Origin: Papilionanthe hookeriana x Papilionanthe teres
Taxonomy: Eukaryota; Streptophyta; Magnoliopsida; Asparagales; Orchidaceae
NCBI GenBank assembly: GCA_022702705.1
Contig: CM040426.1
Span: 71,011,306 to 71,075,305, forward strand
DNA length: 64,000 nt
Direction of reading: 5' to 3'
A program made the translations under genes and the position numbers. This document shows, one piece after another, positions 23,171 to 34,100 of the stretch (the first letter of the stretch is position 1; every line of letters starts with the position of its first letter). The notes below the pieces were generated by a model. The model saw only the letters and a list, made by a program, of their open reading frames with translations, made no database searches and was not told where the DNA came from.

Positions 23171-24137
23171 AAAAATTTGTGGGATGCGATCGAGGTGGAG
23201 CAGTTTGGTCTCGGAGCAGTTCGACTTCGGCAGATTGTCCGGATTGCGCTAGCAACAGAAACACAAAAGTTACAGGGGTGCCAGGTGGAAAGATCCACGA
23301 AAGTCCAGGTGGATGTTCAGTTAACGCGAACATTTGGTCTGCGGAGGACTTGAGGGCAGTTATCGTCAGCGACAAGAAGGCAACTGCGCAGGTGGAAGGA
23401 TCCGCGAACAGTTGGTTCAGCGGAGGACTTGCGAGGCGGAAGTAACAGGAAGAACTTCGCAGATTAAGCGGAGCAGGTCGGGTAACGGCCGGAGGTTCCT
23501 GTAGATGTTGCCAGCTTGGGCGGCAGGCTTGTCAACAGGCGGTTGGCGCGATAGCCTTAGTTGCTGACGCGTGATAGCATTTCGCGAGGAGTTTTCGCGA
23601 GGTGGAGTTTGGTTCCGGTAAATAGGAACCTGGTTTTGCGAACATGTGTAGTTGCAGCGGAGTTTGCAGTTTTGTCGCACGAGGAGTTGCGGCATGTGCA
23701 GCTGCAGCAGAGTTCACAGTTTTGTCTCACGAGGAGACGAGGCAGGTGCAGTTGCAGAAATGTTCGCAGGTTTGTTGCAAGTGATTCTGCAACAGGTGAA
23801 TCGCGACAGGTGGATCGCGATGCAAAGCACAGTTCGCAAGTTCGTCGCAGGAGGAGTTGCGACAGGTGGAGTTCGGCAGGGTGCAGGTGGCGAGCATGCA
23901 CAATTATTTCGTGAGAAGAAGTTTAGTGGATGTATTCTTCGAATAAGTGCGAAAGGATTCGTGGCTCGCGGAAACAGCAATTGGCCGAGGTATTGGTGCG
24001 AACAGGAAGGTGCTTTGGGTGCTAAATGACACGGTTGACCAAGCCAAGTTAGATGGTTTGGTTGCTCAACTCACTTGGTTTAAGAAACTCCATGTGTATT
24101 TCTCCTAAGGGGCTGGATATTCGCCAAGGTGGAGATT

Positions 24138-24432
24138 TGTTAGGTATGTGGCTCATATACCGATAGTTGGAGTCTCTTGGTGAAGAGATGTGTCTCTTCA
24201 TAGTTTGTGGGTTGAGGGGGAGCGAGGGCGAGTTTGTAATTTATCCGTGGGGGTTTATCTATAAATAGATGTGTAATCCTATGGATAAGGGAACCGAACT
24301 ATTGTAACTCCTCTGAAATAGTGAATTCGCCGCTCTGCTTCCGAGGATGTAGGCATGTCTATGCCGAACCTCGTTAAATCTCTGTGTTCTTCTTCGGGAT
24401 GTGCGTTGTGTTCGCCCCTCAATTTTATAACA
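24138..24432 (+). repeat. 3' LTR of the nested element
   Basis: 295 bp, near-identical to 22388-22682, and directly preceded by the purine-rich tract AAGGTGGAGATT. Confidence 0.9.
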
Positions 24433-25035
24433 ATCTTCCCATCGAGTCTTGCCTCTTGAGCCAGACTTTTAGAGCCATGGTAACTTCTCATCGAGTCTTG
24501 CCACTTGGGGTTAACTTTCTGGAGTACTGTATATTCTCGCCGAGTCTTGCCTGTTGGGCACAACTTCGAAGGGCATTATACATATTTTCCTTAAGGGGTT
24601 TTCTACACGAAAATTTTTCATGAGAAAATAAGAAAATTTCAATGAAATTACATTTTAGATCAACATAAAAGTTTTGCTAAAATAAAATTAAGAGTTTATA
24701 AGCCAGTATTTTACTCAGATAAGATGAGTTTGAATTATACTTCTCATTCGATAACTCTTACGATTCTCTTCCGGTACCCCTCACATTGTTTATGTAAGTA
24801 GCGATCTAGGTGACCTTATCGAATTATATATTCAATTTCTTTCTTTAATTGAAAATATGTTATTGTTGAATGTCCTTTTGCATGATGGAAATGACAATAT
24901 TGAGACTAGTATCCGCCATCTAGATTTATTAACGACTTTATTCACACGACTGTCTCTTCATCATTGATTGTCATTAAGATGTTAACACGTGACATGTATT
25001 TTTTTTTTTATCGTTGGTCACGATTCCCCTGCGGC

Positions 25036-26200
25036 CTAAACTTTTTTTAGTTGTAAGATTTGATTGGTATCTCCAACGCTATTCTTGCACTTATTCCCAA
25101 ACCGCTTAAATTGTTCCTTGCGAGCAATGATGGCCTCATCTAAAGAGATTTGTGCCTCAACAGGGTGAACAAGGTCAGCATAAGAACGAATTGTCTCTTG
25201 CATCAATGATGAGTAAAAGGGTTCTGGGCGGAGCCCTCTGAGGAAGACTCCTCTTAGTAACTCTGGATCTACTCTCGGAATTTGTCGGGCTTCAGTAGAA
25301 AACTTGCGGAAGTAGTCCTTCAATGATTCTCCTTTGCTTTGATGCATTAACGAGAGATGGGTTGAATCCTTAAGATCAATCGGTTTGCTGTGAACTGTTC
25401 CATAAACACTCTGACAAGCTCGTTAAAGGTGTTTACAGTGCCCCTCTAACAGAGAGTAGAACCGGGTTCGAGCTTGTCCATTAAGACTAGTTGGGAAAAC
25501 CTGACACATAAGCACATCAGAGGCACGCTGAATGTGCATAATAGTTTGATAATGATCAAAATGTTCGTAGGGGTCAGCTATCTCTTCATAAATGTTGATG
25601 TTTGGAAGCTTGAAGCGTGTTAGGATGGGGTCTTTGAGGGCTGCATCTGTTAAGAGAGAGGATTAATTGGTGTACGGTGAGTTTGGAAGCGATCATTTTT
25701 TTCAGGAGGAACTCTTCCCTCACGAGGCGTCGTAATTCCTTACGAACGACTTCATCTGAAATGACAACAAGACGCGGCGGTGTCGGGTGAGCTGCATGGG
25801 ATGGATGAGTATAACTTGTAATATCTAGAAGTTCAACACAGTCTGGCAGCAGAAGCATTCCTTCAAGGGGAGGGGGGCTAGCACAAGTTCCTCTGAGTAG
25901 TGCATTTCCCGTAACTCATTGAGTTAACGGTGAACGAGCCTCATTAAACGGTGTGGGTAGCGGTTGTTGAGCTTCGCGAAGGAGTTGTAGGATCTCTAGT
26001 TGAGACTCCTCCATTCCACACATTTAGTCTTCTATAAAAAGATCTGAAACTCCTTCGTTGGCATGATAATGTCTTCTATGGCGATAAGATGAAGAAACAT
26101 GCCTCCCCTGGCTTCGTGACTGCTCCCTGGAACGATGGGTGTTGAAGTGGGATGCTCTGTTATTATTAATACTGTGTTTGATGGCCATGCAGTAACTTGT
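25036..26200 (-). pseudogene. Ty3/gypsy gag remnant
   Basis: Gag forms the retrotransposon capsid. On the minus strand the capsid-type core is readable: a piece LTRFKLPNINIYEEIADPYE, then HFDHYQTIM, VFPTSLNGQARTRFYSLLEG (about 25590-25420), a stop, then KGESLKDYFRKFSTEARQIP and LLRGVFLRGLRPEPF (25340-25230). Spacing and residues fit the Retrotrans_gag domain. Upstream (25586-25858) is a Pro/His-rich piece typical of gag amino regions. Stops and frame changes show decay. No zinc knuckle, protease, RT or integrase could be read downstream, where short repeats and the nested element lie. Confidence 0.75.
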
Positions 26201-26229
26201 GTAAGTATTTCATTGGTGAGATTGAAAAT

Positions 26230-26249
26230 TCTCATAGACAACGCAAAAT
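26230..26249 (-). other. Decayed primer-binding site of the old LTR element
   Basis: Directly inside the right LTR the minus strand reads TTTTGCGTTGTCTATGAGAA. The intact version in the related element at 44796-44813 contains TGGCGCCGTCTGTGGG. Most differences are C to T or G to A, as expected of methylated retrotransposon DNA. Confidence 0.6.
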
Positions 26250-27169
26250 TGATGCGTGCTAGAAATTCGTAGCATCAGAGCAACAAATTATCGTCATAAC
26301 CTTGAACGAAATTCAACACACACGCATATGAAAAGAGAAATGAGAGGTGATGACTCCAAAAGTATTTACGTGGAAAACCCGTAAGAGAAAAATCGCGAGA
26401 CCTGGCTTAGTTGCGAAAATCCACTATTGATTGATGATTGCAGAAATCCACTGTCTCACAAACGGGAAATGATAACTATATTTTTCAGATTACAACGTCG
26501 AATTAATGCGTTTGGTTGGTGGTAATCGATGGTGGTTAGTGGTGGTCGACAGCGGCCGAAGGTGATCGAGGGAGGTTGGCGGCGATCAACGGCTGGCAGC
26601 GATCAACGGCGGTCGGCAGTAGTCGATGACATTCAGTGCTGGTCAATAGAGATCATCAGCGGTCGACGATGCTCGATGACGGCGGTCGGTGGTGATGTTG
26701 AACTTCAGCTTCTCCTCAAGGCCGCAGACTCTCTCTAGGCTTTTTCCTCCTCTCGTGTGAGGGGTGGAGGTATATTGATAGGGTTTTGGGAGCAATTAAT
26801 GCAAGAATATGAACCATTTTTATCGGACGGTCCATAACACTTCCCTCAATCAGATGACATTTGAGTGTCTTAATTGGGCTTGTTGGATTCATCTTTGTCG
26901 AGACACTTGATTCAACTATAAACTCGCTAAATTTGACATTCATTTGACTTTCAAATGTGCCCATAAATCTTCAAAAAATGCTTTAATCCCTTAATTTGAG
27001 CTTTATTTGACTAATTTTGATATCATGATGTCTGTTTCATCGAGTCGGTCAGTTTGACTATATTGCTTAAATCGGAGCTCTGTATGATTTTTTATCAAGA
27101 TTTGAATATTTATTGCTCTATTACTTCGATACTCGTGTCAGATGATGAAAATTTGTTGGTGGCGTATCA
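26250..27169 (-). repeat. LTR (right copy, 5' in transcription sense) of the old gypsy-type element
   Basis: Starts TGATGCGTGCTAG and ends GGCGTATCA before the GTTAT duplication. The TATA-like motif is mutated here (TATATTGATAGGG, about 26770-26784), while the left LTR and the younger element keep TATTTATAGGG. Confidence 0.88.
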
Positions 27170-27174
27170 GTTAT

Positions 27175-28340
27175 AAATATAAAATGATACCAGTAGCGAT
27201 TGCTAAGGTAAAAAATATATTAGATTCAGTTATAAATATGTAAAATAATAATGATTCATCAAATATTGATAACGTTTTTATCACTATTAGACCCGGGACT
27301 TGCAATTACAAAGATAAGAACACACGTCTAACGGTAAAATCAATTCTCTTATATATTTCTTCTATCATTATCAGTTAAACGTTTAAAATATACTTGAAAG
27401 AGCTACGAAAAAAAGAATTAAATTAAGAAGTAGAAATTTATACTTTTCTAGATTTTGTTTTCGCCTCATACACACATTTGATTATTTTTTGTTCATTTTA
27501 TTCAAATGTTTAAAACCTAAAAATAATATTAAGATAACATAATGAGTTTTTTAAAGATAACACACAAGTAATCACACTCTTAAATTACCGTAACCAAAGA
27601 AAAAAATTCAATATACATGCTGATCATTCATAGATTTACCTTTATAAGAAATACTCGAATATGTCAATACTTCATATTTTTACAATAAATTTTATATACA
27701 CTAATGAATTCATGAACGACATTTTCTAACTAAAAATACTCAATATTCTATATGCATTTAAATTATCTTTACTTTACTTTATACTCTTTACATGTACATC
27801 TATCTCTGTAAATTTCACTATCAACAAAACCTAATACATCATTGTCCTATATTATCTCATTGACACAGCAGTTAGCGACATAAACATCACAAATGTTGAG
27901 GGTGGAAAACCTCTTACTTGCATCCTGACCTATATCATCTAGTTGACACAACAGTTATTAACGTAAACATCACAATTGTGTGTGGAGGTGTGCCCCGATC
28001 TACTCGCACATTACTAATTTTATCTCATTTGCACAATGATCAGTGGTATAACTATCAAAATTATTTATAGTAGTATATAACTTATGCGCGCAGTTTCACT
28101 GACATCCACTGCATGCACCATTAGAAGGTGAACTACTCCTTTGAACTTCACATACAAGCATTTATATATAATACACATGCTAGTTTTATATTTCTCTATT
28201 TTGAGACAATCAAGCAAATTTAATTATGAACAAATAAATATTATATGGAAGGTCTCAAATTTAAAACTCTTGGTAAGTTGGGAATCTAATCTCTAATCCA
28301 ATAGAGGCGAGGAATATCCAAATGAGTACAGGCTCAAAAT
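27175..28340. other. AT-rich intergenic DNA with a ~115 bp imperfect repeat
   Basis: No gene seen. Bases 27846-27930 and 27938-28020 share ATCTCATTGACACA, CAGTTA and GTAAACATCACAA-type motifs, a weak tandem repeat; a third degenerate copy may follow at 28020-28080. Confidence 0.4.
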
Positions 28341-28344
28341 CCCA

Positions 28345-28500
28345 TGGAAGATTTACATGCAGACCACCCACTTATTATGTATTTATATATCTAACACGTA
28401 AATATTTTTTTTTAAAAATTTATGCTATTTTAATTTGTTAAATTTATAACAGGATATCATAAAAAATAAATTTTGGAAGATAGATATGCAAATTCATATA
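28345..28500. repeat. Degenerate MITE directly upstream of RCI2
   Basis: Begins AGATTTACATGCAGACCACCC and ends GATAGATATGCAAATTC, resembling the ends of the TTTACAT-type family at 30092 and 51255 in inverted orientation. The right end is about 70 bp from the RCI2 ATG, so it lies in the probable promoter. Confidence 0.4.
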
Positions 28501-28566
28501 TATTCGGTGGTATGTTCATCAGTTTGACTGAAAACTAGAGAAAGCGAGAGAAAGAAAGCCGGAAAG

Positions 28567-28872
28567 ATGAGTTGTTGCTGCAGATGCCTCGAGATTCTGA
28601 TCGCCATCCTTCTCCCGCCTCTCGGGGTTTGCCTCCGCCATGGCTGTTGCAGTGTAAGGAACCTCTTAATTATTCCGCTTATTACTCGTTTTCTTCTCCT
28701 CCGATTGATCACCCAATTAATCTCATTCTTCGCGCAACAGCTCGAGTTTTTCATCTGCCTCTTCCTTACCATCCTGGGCTACATCCCTGGGATCATCTAC
28801 GCCGTCTACGTGATCATCAGTGTTGATCCGGATCGCTACGGCCGTGACTACTGGCACCCCATCAACGAGTAG
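28567..28872 (+). CDS. RCI2/LTI6-type hydrophobic protein, tailed form (UPF0057), two exons
   Basis: This is a small plasma-membrane proteolipid of the cold- and salt-induced RCI2/PMP3 family, linked to membrane potential and ion balance. Exon 1, 28567-28653, encodes MSCCCRCLEILIAILLPPLG and on to GCCS. Exon 2, 28741-28872, encodes LEFFICLFLTILGYIPGIIY followed by a tail VIISVDPDRYGRDYWHPINE, stop TAG. The 87-bp intron has GTAAGG at the donor and CAACAG at the acceptor. Splicing gives 72 aa with two membrane segments (about residues 8-25 and 30-52), against 52-54 aa for short RCI2 proteins, matching the longer tailed class. The intron is a multiple of three and stop-free, so an unspliced message reads as 101 aa. 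ATG choice: first ATG, with the family start MSCxC. Confidence 0.93.
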   Translation: MSCCCRCLEILIAILLPPLGVCLRHGCCSVRNLLIIPLITRFLLLRLITQLISFFAQQLEFFICLFLTILGYIPGIIYAVYVIISVDPDRYGRDYWHPINE

Positions 28873-29422
28873 GCGTTCGCATGTTCTCAATTGATTTACC
28901 GGATAGTTGGATTTGACTTGGGGAAGTTGCCTCCGTTTTCTTGATTAAATTTGTATTTCTTTATTGTTAATATGTTTGGAACTTTGTTGTTTAGTTGATG
29001 AATCTGAAGCGTGGAAACTGTTGTGTGCTTTTTTTTTATACTTCATCTTCCACATTTGAATAGAAGATTTGAGTATAATGGTTGAGAAAGGTCTGAGATT
29101 GAAATTGAAGGAAATGAGATGAGATGCATTACTGGAGTTCGGATACTGGTTAGACATGAGAAATTCCGTGGCTGTATCAGGGCATTTGGTAACTGAAACT
29201 TCAGAAAACCAGGATTTGCTAGTGGTGTTAGGGTTGATTTATTGCTTTGTGACTTAAACCTGTAAGGTGACACTATATAGCTGTTAGTTTTGCCAAATAA
29301 CTATTGTCCAACACATTAAAATTAAAATTTATTGCAACTTTGCAAGCAAATTTACTACTTCAGACAAATGCCATGGAAGATTCAATAAATTGCAAGATAG
29401 AAGTTAAAGATTATGTTCCTTA
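28873..29422. other. RCI2 3' region and spacer
   Basis: Probable 3' untranslated DNA of RCI2 for the first 200-300 bp (T-rich), then unassigned sequence. The minus-strand open frames here resemble nothing known to me. Confidence 0.35.
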
Positions 29423-29733
29423 GGGGCTATTTGGTAGCATGGTTTTAATAGACATTGATTTAACTTAAATCCATCCAATCACCAAAAAAATGAAAATGAA
29501 ATAAAACTCTCCGTTAAATAAAAATTTCTCACGTTCCATCTCTGTTTCTCATCTTTCGTCTCTTTTACGACATAAATCCAGATTTATTAAATCCGACCCC
29601 GGGATGGGTTTAAGTGATTTACTCCATTGTTACTTGCGAGGTCCATTTCCATCACATAGGTTTGATAAATTCAAATTTACTGGATTTGATAAATCTTATT
29701 TAACATAAAATCAGGTTGCGGCCAAACACCACT
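29423..29733. mobile_element. Possible Tourist/PIF-type MITE
   Basis: TTA flanks both ends (29420-29422 and 29734-29736). The left end reads GGGGCTATTTGGTAGC and the right end, reversed, AGTGGTGTTTGGCCGC, about 10 of 16 matching. The TTTGG core and TTA duplication are typical of Harbinger-derived MITEs. Ends are diverged, so this is tentative. Confidence 0.45.
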
Positions 29734-30091
29734 TTAGGAGGCGCACTTTAAGAACCACGGCCAATAAACTATTTAATATAAAAGAAATGTTAATTTGAGC
29801 ATTTATTTGCCGATGAGCATATATAAGTCATTATTTTTTGCAATTAAAGTAAAAATAATTCAACGGGCTTGATGAAGGTCAATAGAGGAGTTGCATTGTC
29901 GGACAACAGATGCACACAAACTTTTCTCCTACGCTTTCCATACAGAGGCATGCGCGTAAAAATTCTCATAATGCAATGAAATTGATAACAACATTCATAA
30001 ACATCTACTGTTGTTAGTATCAGGAAAGTGAAGCCTAATAAGAATACATCAAATGCTGGTAAATGTATTCTGTCCTAGTGAAAAAAAAAAA

Positions 30092-30327
30092 GGAGATTTC
30101 ATGCATATCACACAATTTTTATGTATTTACATATCGTACACTCAATGTTTGATATTTACCCTTATAACACGTTGGTGTTATAAGCCTATGCATAAAAAGG
30201 TGTATTCCACTTTAAACAAGATAGTGATGATGGTATTTTTGATGTGATGTTGTATGCATATGAATATGAGTATTTAGAAGTTAGGTATATAAATACATAA
30301 GAAATGTGTGGTATGTATGTAAATGCC
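30092..30327. mobile_element. MITE of the TTTACAT family
   Basis: Left end GGAGATTTCATGCATATCACACA and right end GTGTGGTATGTATGTAAATGCC are imperfect inverted repeats about 236 bp apart. The internal TATGTATTTACATAT and TTTGATATTTACCC recur in the copies at 3313 and 51255. Confidence 0.55.
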
Positions 30328-31680
30328 TCGAGATACAGACCATGCATAGCTCAGTAAATTATGTGGAAAGAGATTATTCCACTCAATTCTTTCAGCTGCT
30401 CGTATTTAGCTACATTTGACTTATGGTTTCACACTCGAAAAGAAAGTTGGTGTAGCCCTTAAGCTACATTTAGCCTGTTCCTCATATTATTCTATCATTT
30501 TCGAGGCACACAACCACTTTTACAATCTCTTTATTTATTCTGCTAGAACTAATAAATGAACTTCCATTGTGCTCCTCCAAAAGTGCAAAAGCTTTCTCCT
30601 ACAACGTAGATGAACTAAAATTCAAATTTAATAATGTAACTAAGCACATGAAACTCGAACTAAACCTTTTTTTCCTTTGCATTTGGCAATATAATGATGC
30701 AGTCTTTTAATGGTTGTTGTAGAAATAGTGTTTGGGCAGTTCCTACAGCTGTTTGGTCTTTTAGGGGTGTATTTCATTTGGGTCTTTTAGAGACACGTAT
30801 TAGGAATATTTGACTTAAAAAATGTTATATATATAATATTGTATGTTCGTTTAGGTGTTGATTTTTTTGGTGCAAGTGCAATTATCAATTTTCAGGGAAG
30901 TAGCCTTATTGTATTGTATTTGCATGAAATTTGAGTTTTTGTGTTTCATGATATCTTGTTTTCTTTTATTTATATAATCGGATATTGGTTTGTGATTATG
31001 ATTAACTTTTGTCAAAATAATTATGGCTGATTTTCTTATTTGGGGTAAATCTTGATTGGGTTTTAAATTATCATTAAATTATTGTCTAGCCTATATTTCT
31101 TAGATTTTTTTTTTAAATCAAAATAAGGCGAGTGTTTGTTTTATTGGTGATTTTTGAGACTGTGGATTCTAAATCAGGCTTGCGTGATGTCATTCATCTT
31201 TTTGATTAATTGCATTAGTAATCCTACATCGTAAGACGACCCTTACATCAAGTGTCCAAACATTTATTCTTATTTTAACAAGAAGCATGTCTCTATATCA
31301 ACTTTAGTTAACAGATCTTACAAGTTATGCAATTTTAGCTGCCTTGCAAAATCAATTGGTTGGGTAGTTGAATAAGCAAATCAAAAGAGCGAGCTTATTG
31401 ATCTTTTTGATGGGCTGATTCAAAATTTGAAACCAAATCAATTTTATCCATGCTCCACATTAAACATATTCATTTGAATGCCAACATTGTTATGAGGCTA
31501 AAAAATCATCATGAGAGGAATAATCACGATAGGCATTCCATGATGTATGATAACAATGATTATGAAAATTTTCTACTTCAAAATTTTGATGTACATGATT
31601 ACAAAACAGTAAAGGTTAAACTTAAGTATATTTTTTAATAAAAAATAGATACTATTTTTTTTTATTATTTTTATTAGGTA
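30328..31680. other. AT-rich intergenic DNA
   Basis: No gene recognised. Stretches of low complexity (TATATAATA, TTTTTT) occur. Bases 31400-31640 may be the front of the decayed retroelement that follows. Confidence 0.35.
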
Positions 31681-31689
31681 ATGGATTTG

Positions 31690-34100
31690 GATAACCATTT
31701 TGGATGAGAAGTAATGTCTGGTGAGCATCAAATGAGATTTAAAAAATTGAAATTAATTGGATAAGCTACAATGTGACAGATGAGTATGAAAATAGAGAAA
31801 AATATTTGAAATGAATCTAGTATTACATGGATTGAAATTAAAGAACTTCTAAAAGGGATATATTTGTAATTTTTTGTTACTAGCTACTATATGAGTTTAA
31901 CTTTTTAAAATAAAGGGGAAAAAATATAGTTAAGTATATGAACAAGTTTGAAGAATTACTGTGCTGTGAAGTCATTGAGGATCCTACACTTCCTTGGTTT
32001 AGTCCTAGATTGGTGTGATGACATGGCCTCACATTCTATCTTCTTAGCATGCTTTTTAACTTATTTTAGAAGTCGAGTAAATGTTAAATTTTCTATCTAT
32101 AAAAGTGAACATATTGATATTGTAAGTTAAATTGAAATCGCTACATCCATTGTATCTAAGGGTAGGATTTACGTGACTAACAAAAAGTAAAAAAAAGATT
32201 CACTATTGCATCTAAATTTTTTTTTTTGTCAATCATGTTTTAAAATTAATCAACTTAGTGATTTGGTGATGAATTTCACAATAGAAAGTTGCAAACTAAT
32301 GAAAATGGTGATGCTGAAATTAATGGGGTCGATTATATGCATGGATTTAATAAGGAGATTAATAACTGATAATTATTTAAATGCTATATAAGGCATCATT
32401 GATACTCCTAAGATTGAATATATTTGTAATATAACTTTTATTTTTCAAATTTATCGCAAGCATGATGTAAATTTTGGTAACTTATAGTAATAATGGGAGC
32501 TACATGAATGTTGCAGCTAGATCTACTTTTTTTTGCATGAGCTTAAAGGCTAAATTTCTTGCACAACCGTATAAGCTAATTTGGGTAGACAATAATCTTA
32601 TTTTCATCTTGCGATGATGTTTAATTTTTATTGAATTTGCTACATATATTGATGAATTCCTTGGTCAATGTTATTCATATTATCTTAGGTAGATTATGAT
32701 TGTATGATTTAATTGTTATTTATTTTGAAAACCTATTACATTGTGTTCAATTGTAATGATATAAGGGTAGCTTTGAAATCCATATCGTCTAGCTATAGTT
32801 TTGTGTCATCTACAACAAATCCTAATGCTCCCAATGAATTAAAAAATCCTTTACATACCTTGAATCAATATGATGTTGAGGGGGAAAAAAGGTAGAAATG
32901 AGTTTTTGATTCATTCTTCACCATTAAATTGAAAGTGGTCGTGAATCAAAATGTGGGTACACTTGAAGAGGTTAGTTAAGCGCTGTTTAACTTTAATGAT
33001 GTATGTTCTAATGATCTTCTTTGTAGTTTACCTTTACATAGAAATAAATATCATGTAACTGATTTATTTCTTGGATCATGGTTGCGATATTTAAGGATGA
33101 GTCCATGAATCCAATTTAACACACTCAAATTAAAAGATTAGTTGATGGATTGCTTCCGAAGGGGGTAGACAAAAATGCATGAGTCTTTTGTGGCTCTAGG
33201 AAAGATGTAAGTTGTTGCATGAGTATAGATCGCCAAGAAAATGACAAAATTATCATCGAATGGAGCTCATTTGCTCCTTATCTGGATGATAAGTTTGATA
33301 CGGCGACTTATGATGGTGCATTTTAAAATTTATTTGAGAAATGATTTTTATCATGTGAGAGTGTGAGGCTTATGAATGAAAATAAATATGTTTAAATCGA
33401 AGATGCATTTTATAAGTACTTGATGATGTCGAGCACGCAGTGACATTTTAATATATCATAAGTGCTACATAACATTTCTACAAGTATTTTATTGATTTTA
33501 TAAGTACATTGATAATTATAAGTGCTACATAACATTTCTACAAGTATTTATTGATTTTTTTTTTCCTTGTTTTGATGATATTTTGATTTATAACAAAATA
33601 AGGTTGATTATTTGATGCAAATTATGAAAGGTTTTAAAGTTCTGCAAATTGAAAGTTACATCTGAATCTAAAGAAGTATTATCTTGTGAAATTTTTTATG
33701 ATTTTTTAGGGATTTATTATGTTTAGTAATAAATTATCTATTAATCATGATAATGTTAAAAGACTTGATAATTGGCCAGTCTATTAAGATTTTTTTAGGA
33801 TGGCCGGTTCATAATAATATTGATCAATGTAACGACACAAATCATAAATATTTTAAAAAATAAATTTAAATAGATAAAATTTGTTGATTATCTCTCACTA
33901 AAATTAAAGGAAGCTTTCAAATGCACTTGTGCTTAAATTGCCTTATTTTAACAAAATACAATCTCTTATATAAATCTTATGATATTGTCCATATGATTAG
34001 GTTGGCAATTTGTGATTCACAATATATTGAACTATGTATGATTCATCTGCATGCATTCATGGTTTCACCTTATGATTGTCTTGCATTTCATTTTATGATT
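31690..34100 (+). pseudogene. Heavily decayed Ty3/gypsy gag-pol
   Basis: Family signatures survive in the right order across all three frames, broken by many stops. Gag-like WIEIKELLKGIYL and FFVTSYYMSLTF are at about 31830-31905. A protease-linker-like stretch reads SYMNVAA, LKAKFLAQPYKLIWVDNN (about 32490-32600). The RT start follows with LRYLRMSP and LKLKD-LMDC (about 33085-33160) and YLDDKFD (33280-33300). Then FKVLQIE (33635), IMFSNKLSINHDNVKRLDNW and P (33715-33780), and KLSNALVLKLPYFNK (33911-33955), matching the palm-to-connection region of plant Ty3/gypsy RT. LTRs were not found. It is a dead fragment. Confidence 0.6.
33456..33558 (+). repeat. 60-bp tandem duplication
   Basis: TAAGTGCTACATAACATTTC plus ACAAGTATT occurs at 33459 and again at 33519, each followed by TATTGATTTT. 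A recent local slip inside the decayed retroelement. Confidence 0.8.

Larger units (their letters stand above)
22388..24432 (+). mobile_element. Nested small non-autonomous LTR element (copia-like, TRIM/LARD size)
   Basis: A 2,045-bp element with two 295-bp LTRs (22388-22682 and 24138-24432), beginning TGTTAGGTATGTGG and ending TAACA. A textbook methionine-tRNA primer site TGGTATCAGAGC is at 22685-22696 and a purine tract AAGGTGGAGATT abuts the right LTR. The flanks are ATATT on the left and ATCTT on the right. A paralogous host repeat at 22304-22316 reads ACCATATCTTCC, which shows the original target was ATCTT. The LTRs differ at about five positions. The internal 1.45 kb holds no gag or pol. 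Confidence 0.9.
19768..27169 (-). mobile_element. Old Ty3/gypsy-type LTR element with gag remnant, hosting a nested element
   Basis: Two LTRs of about 920 bp (19768-20691 and 26250-27169), TGAT at the left and ATCA at the right end, lie within a perfect 5-bp target duplication GTTAT (19763-19767 and 27170-27174). Transcription runs on the minus strand: a decayed primer-binding site follows the right LTR and a gag remnant lies on minus at 25036-26200. No reverse transcriptase or integrase is recognisable, so the element is non-autonomous or deleted. The LTRs look only about 80% identical, indicating age. A second LTR element (22388-24432) is inserted inside. It belongs to the same family as 39590-45683, sharing LTR sequence and internal repeats. 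Confidence 0.88.

Noticed and set aside
23122..24029. Overlapping open frames up to 125 codons inside the nested LTR element
   Set aside because: They derive from 59-bp and related tandem repeats, with no protein signature. The same stretch is open on both strands.
28572..28826. Second frame of 84 codons over the RCI2 gene
   Set aside because: It is an alternative frame over the RCI2 exons and intron, with no family resemblance.
33430..33445. 16-base identity CGAGCACGCAGTGACA also found at 38269-38284
   Set aside because: One exact 16-mer repeat is expected by chance about once in a 64 kb window; the flanks do not match.
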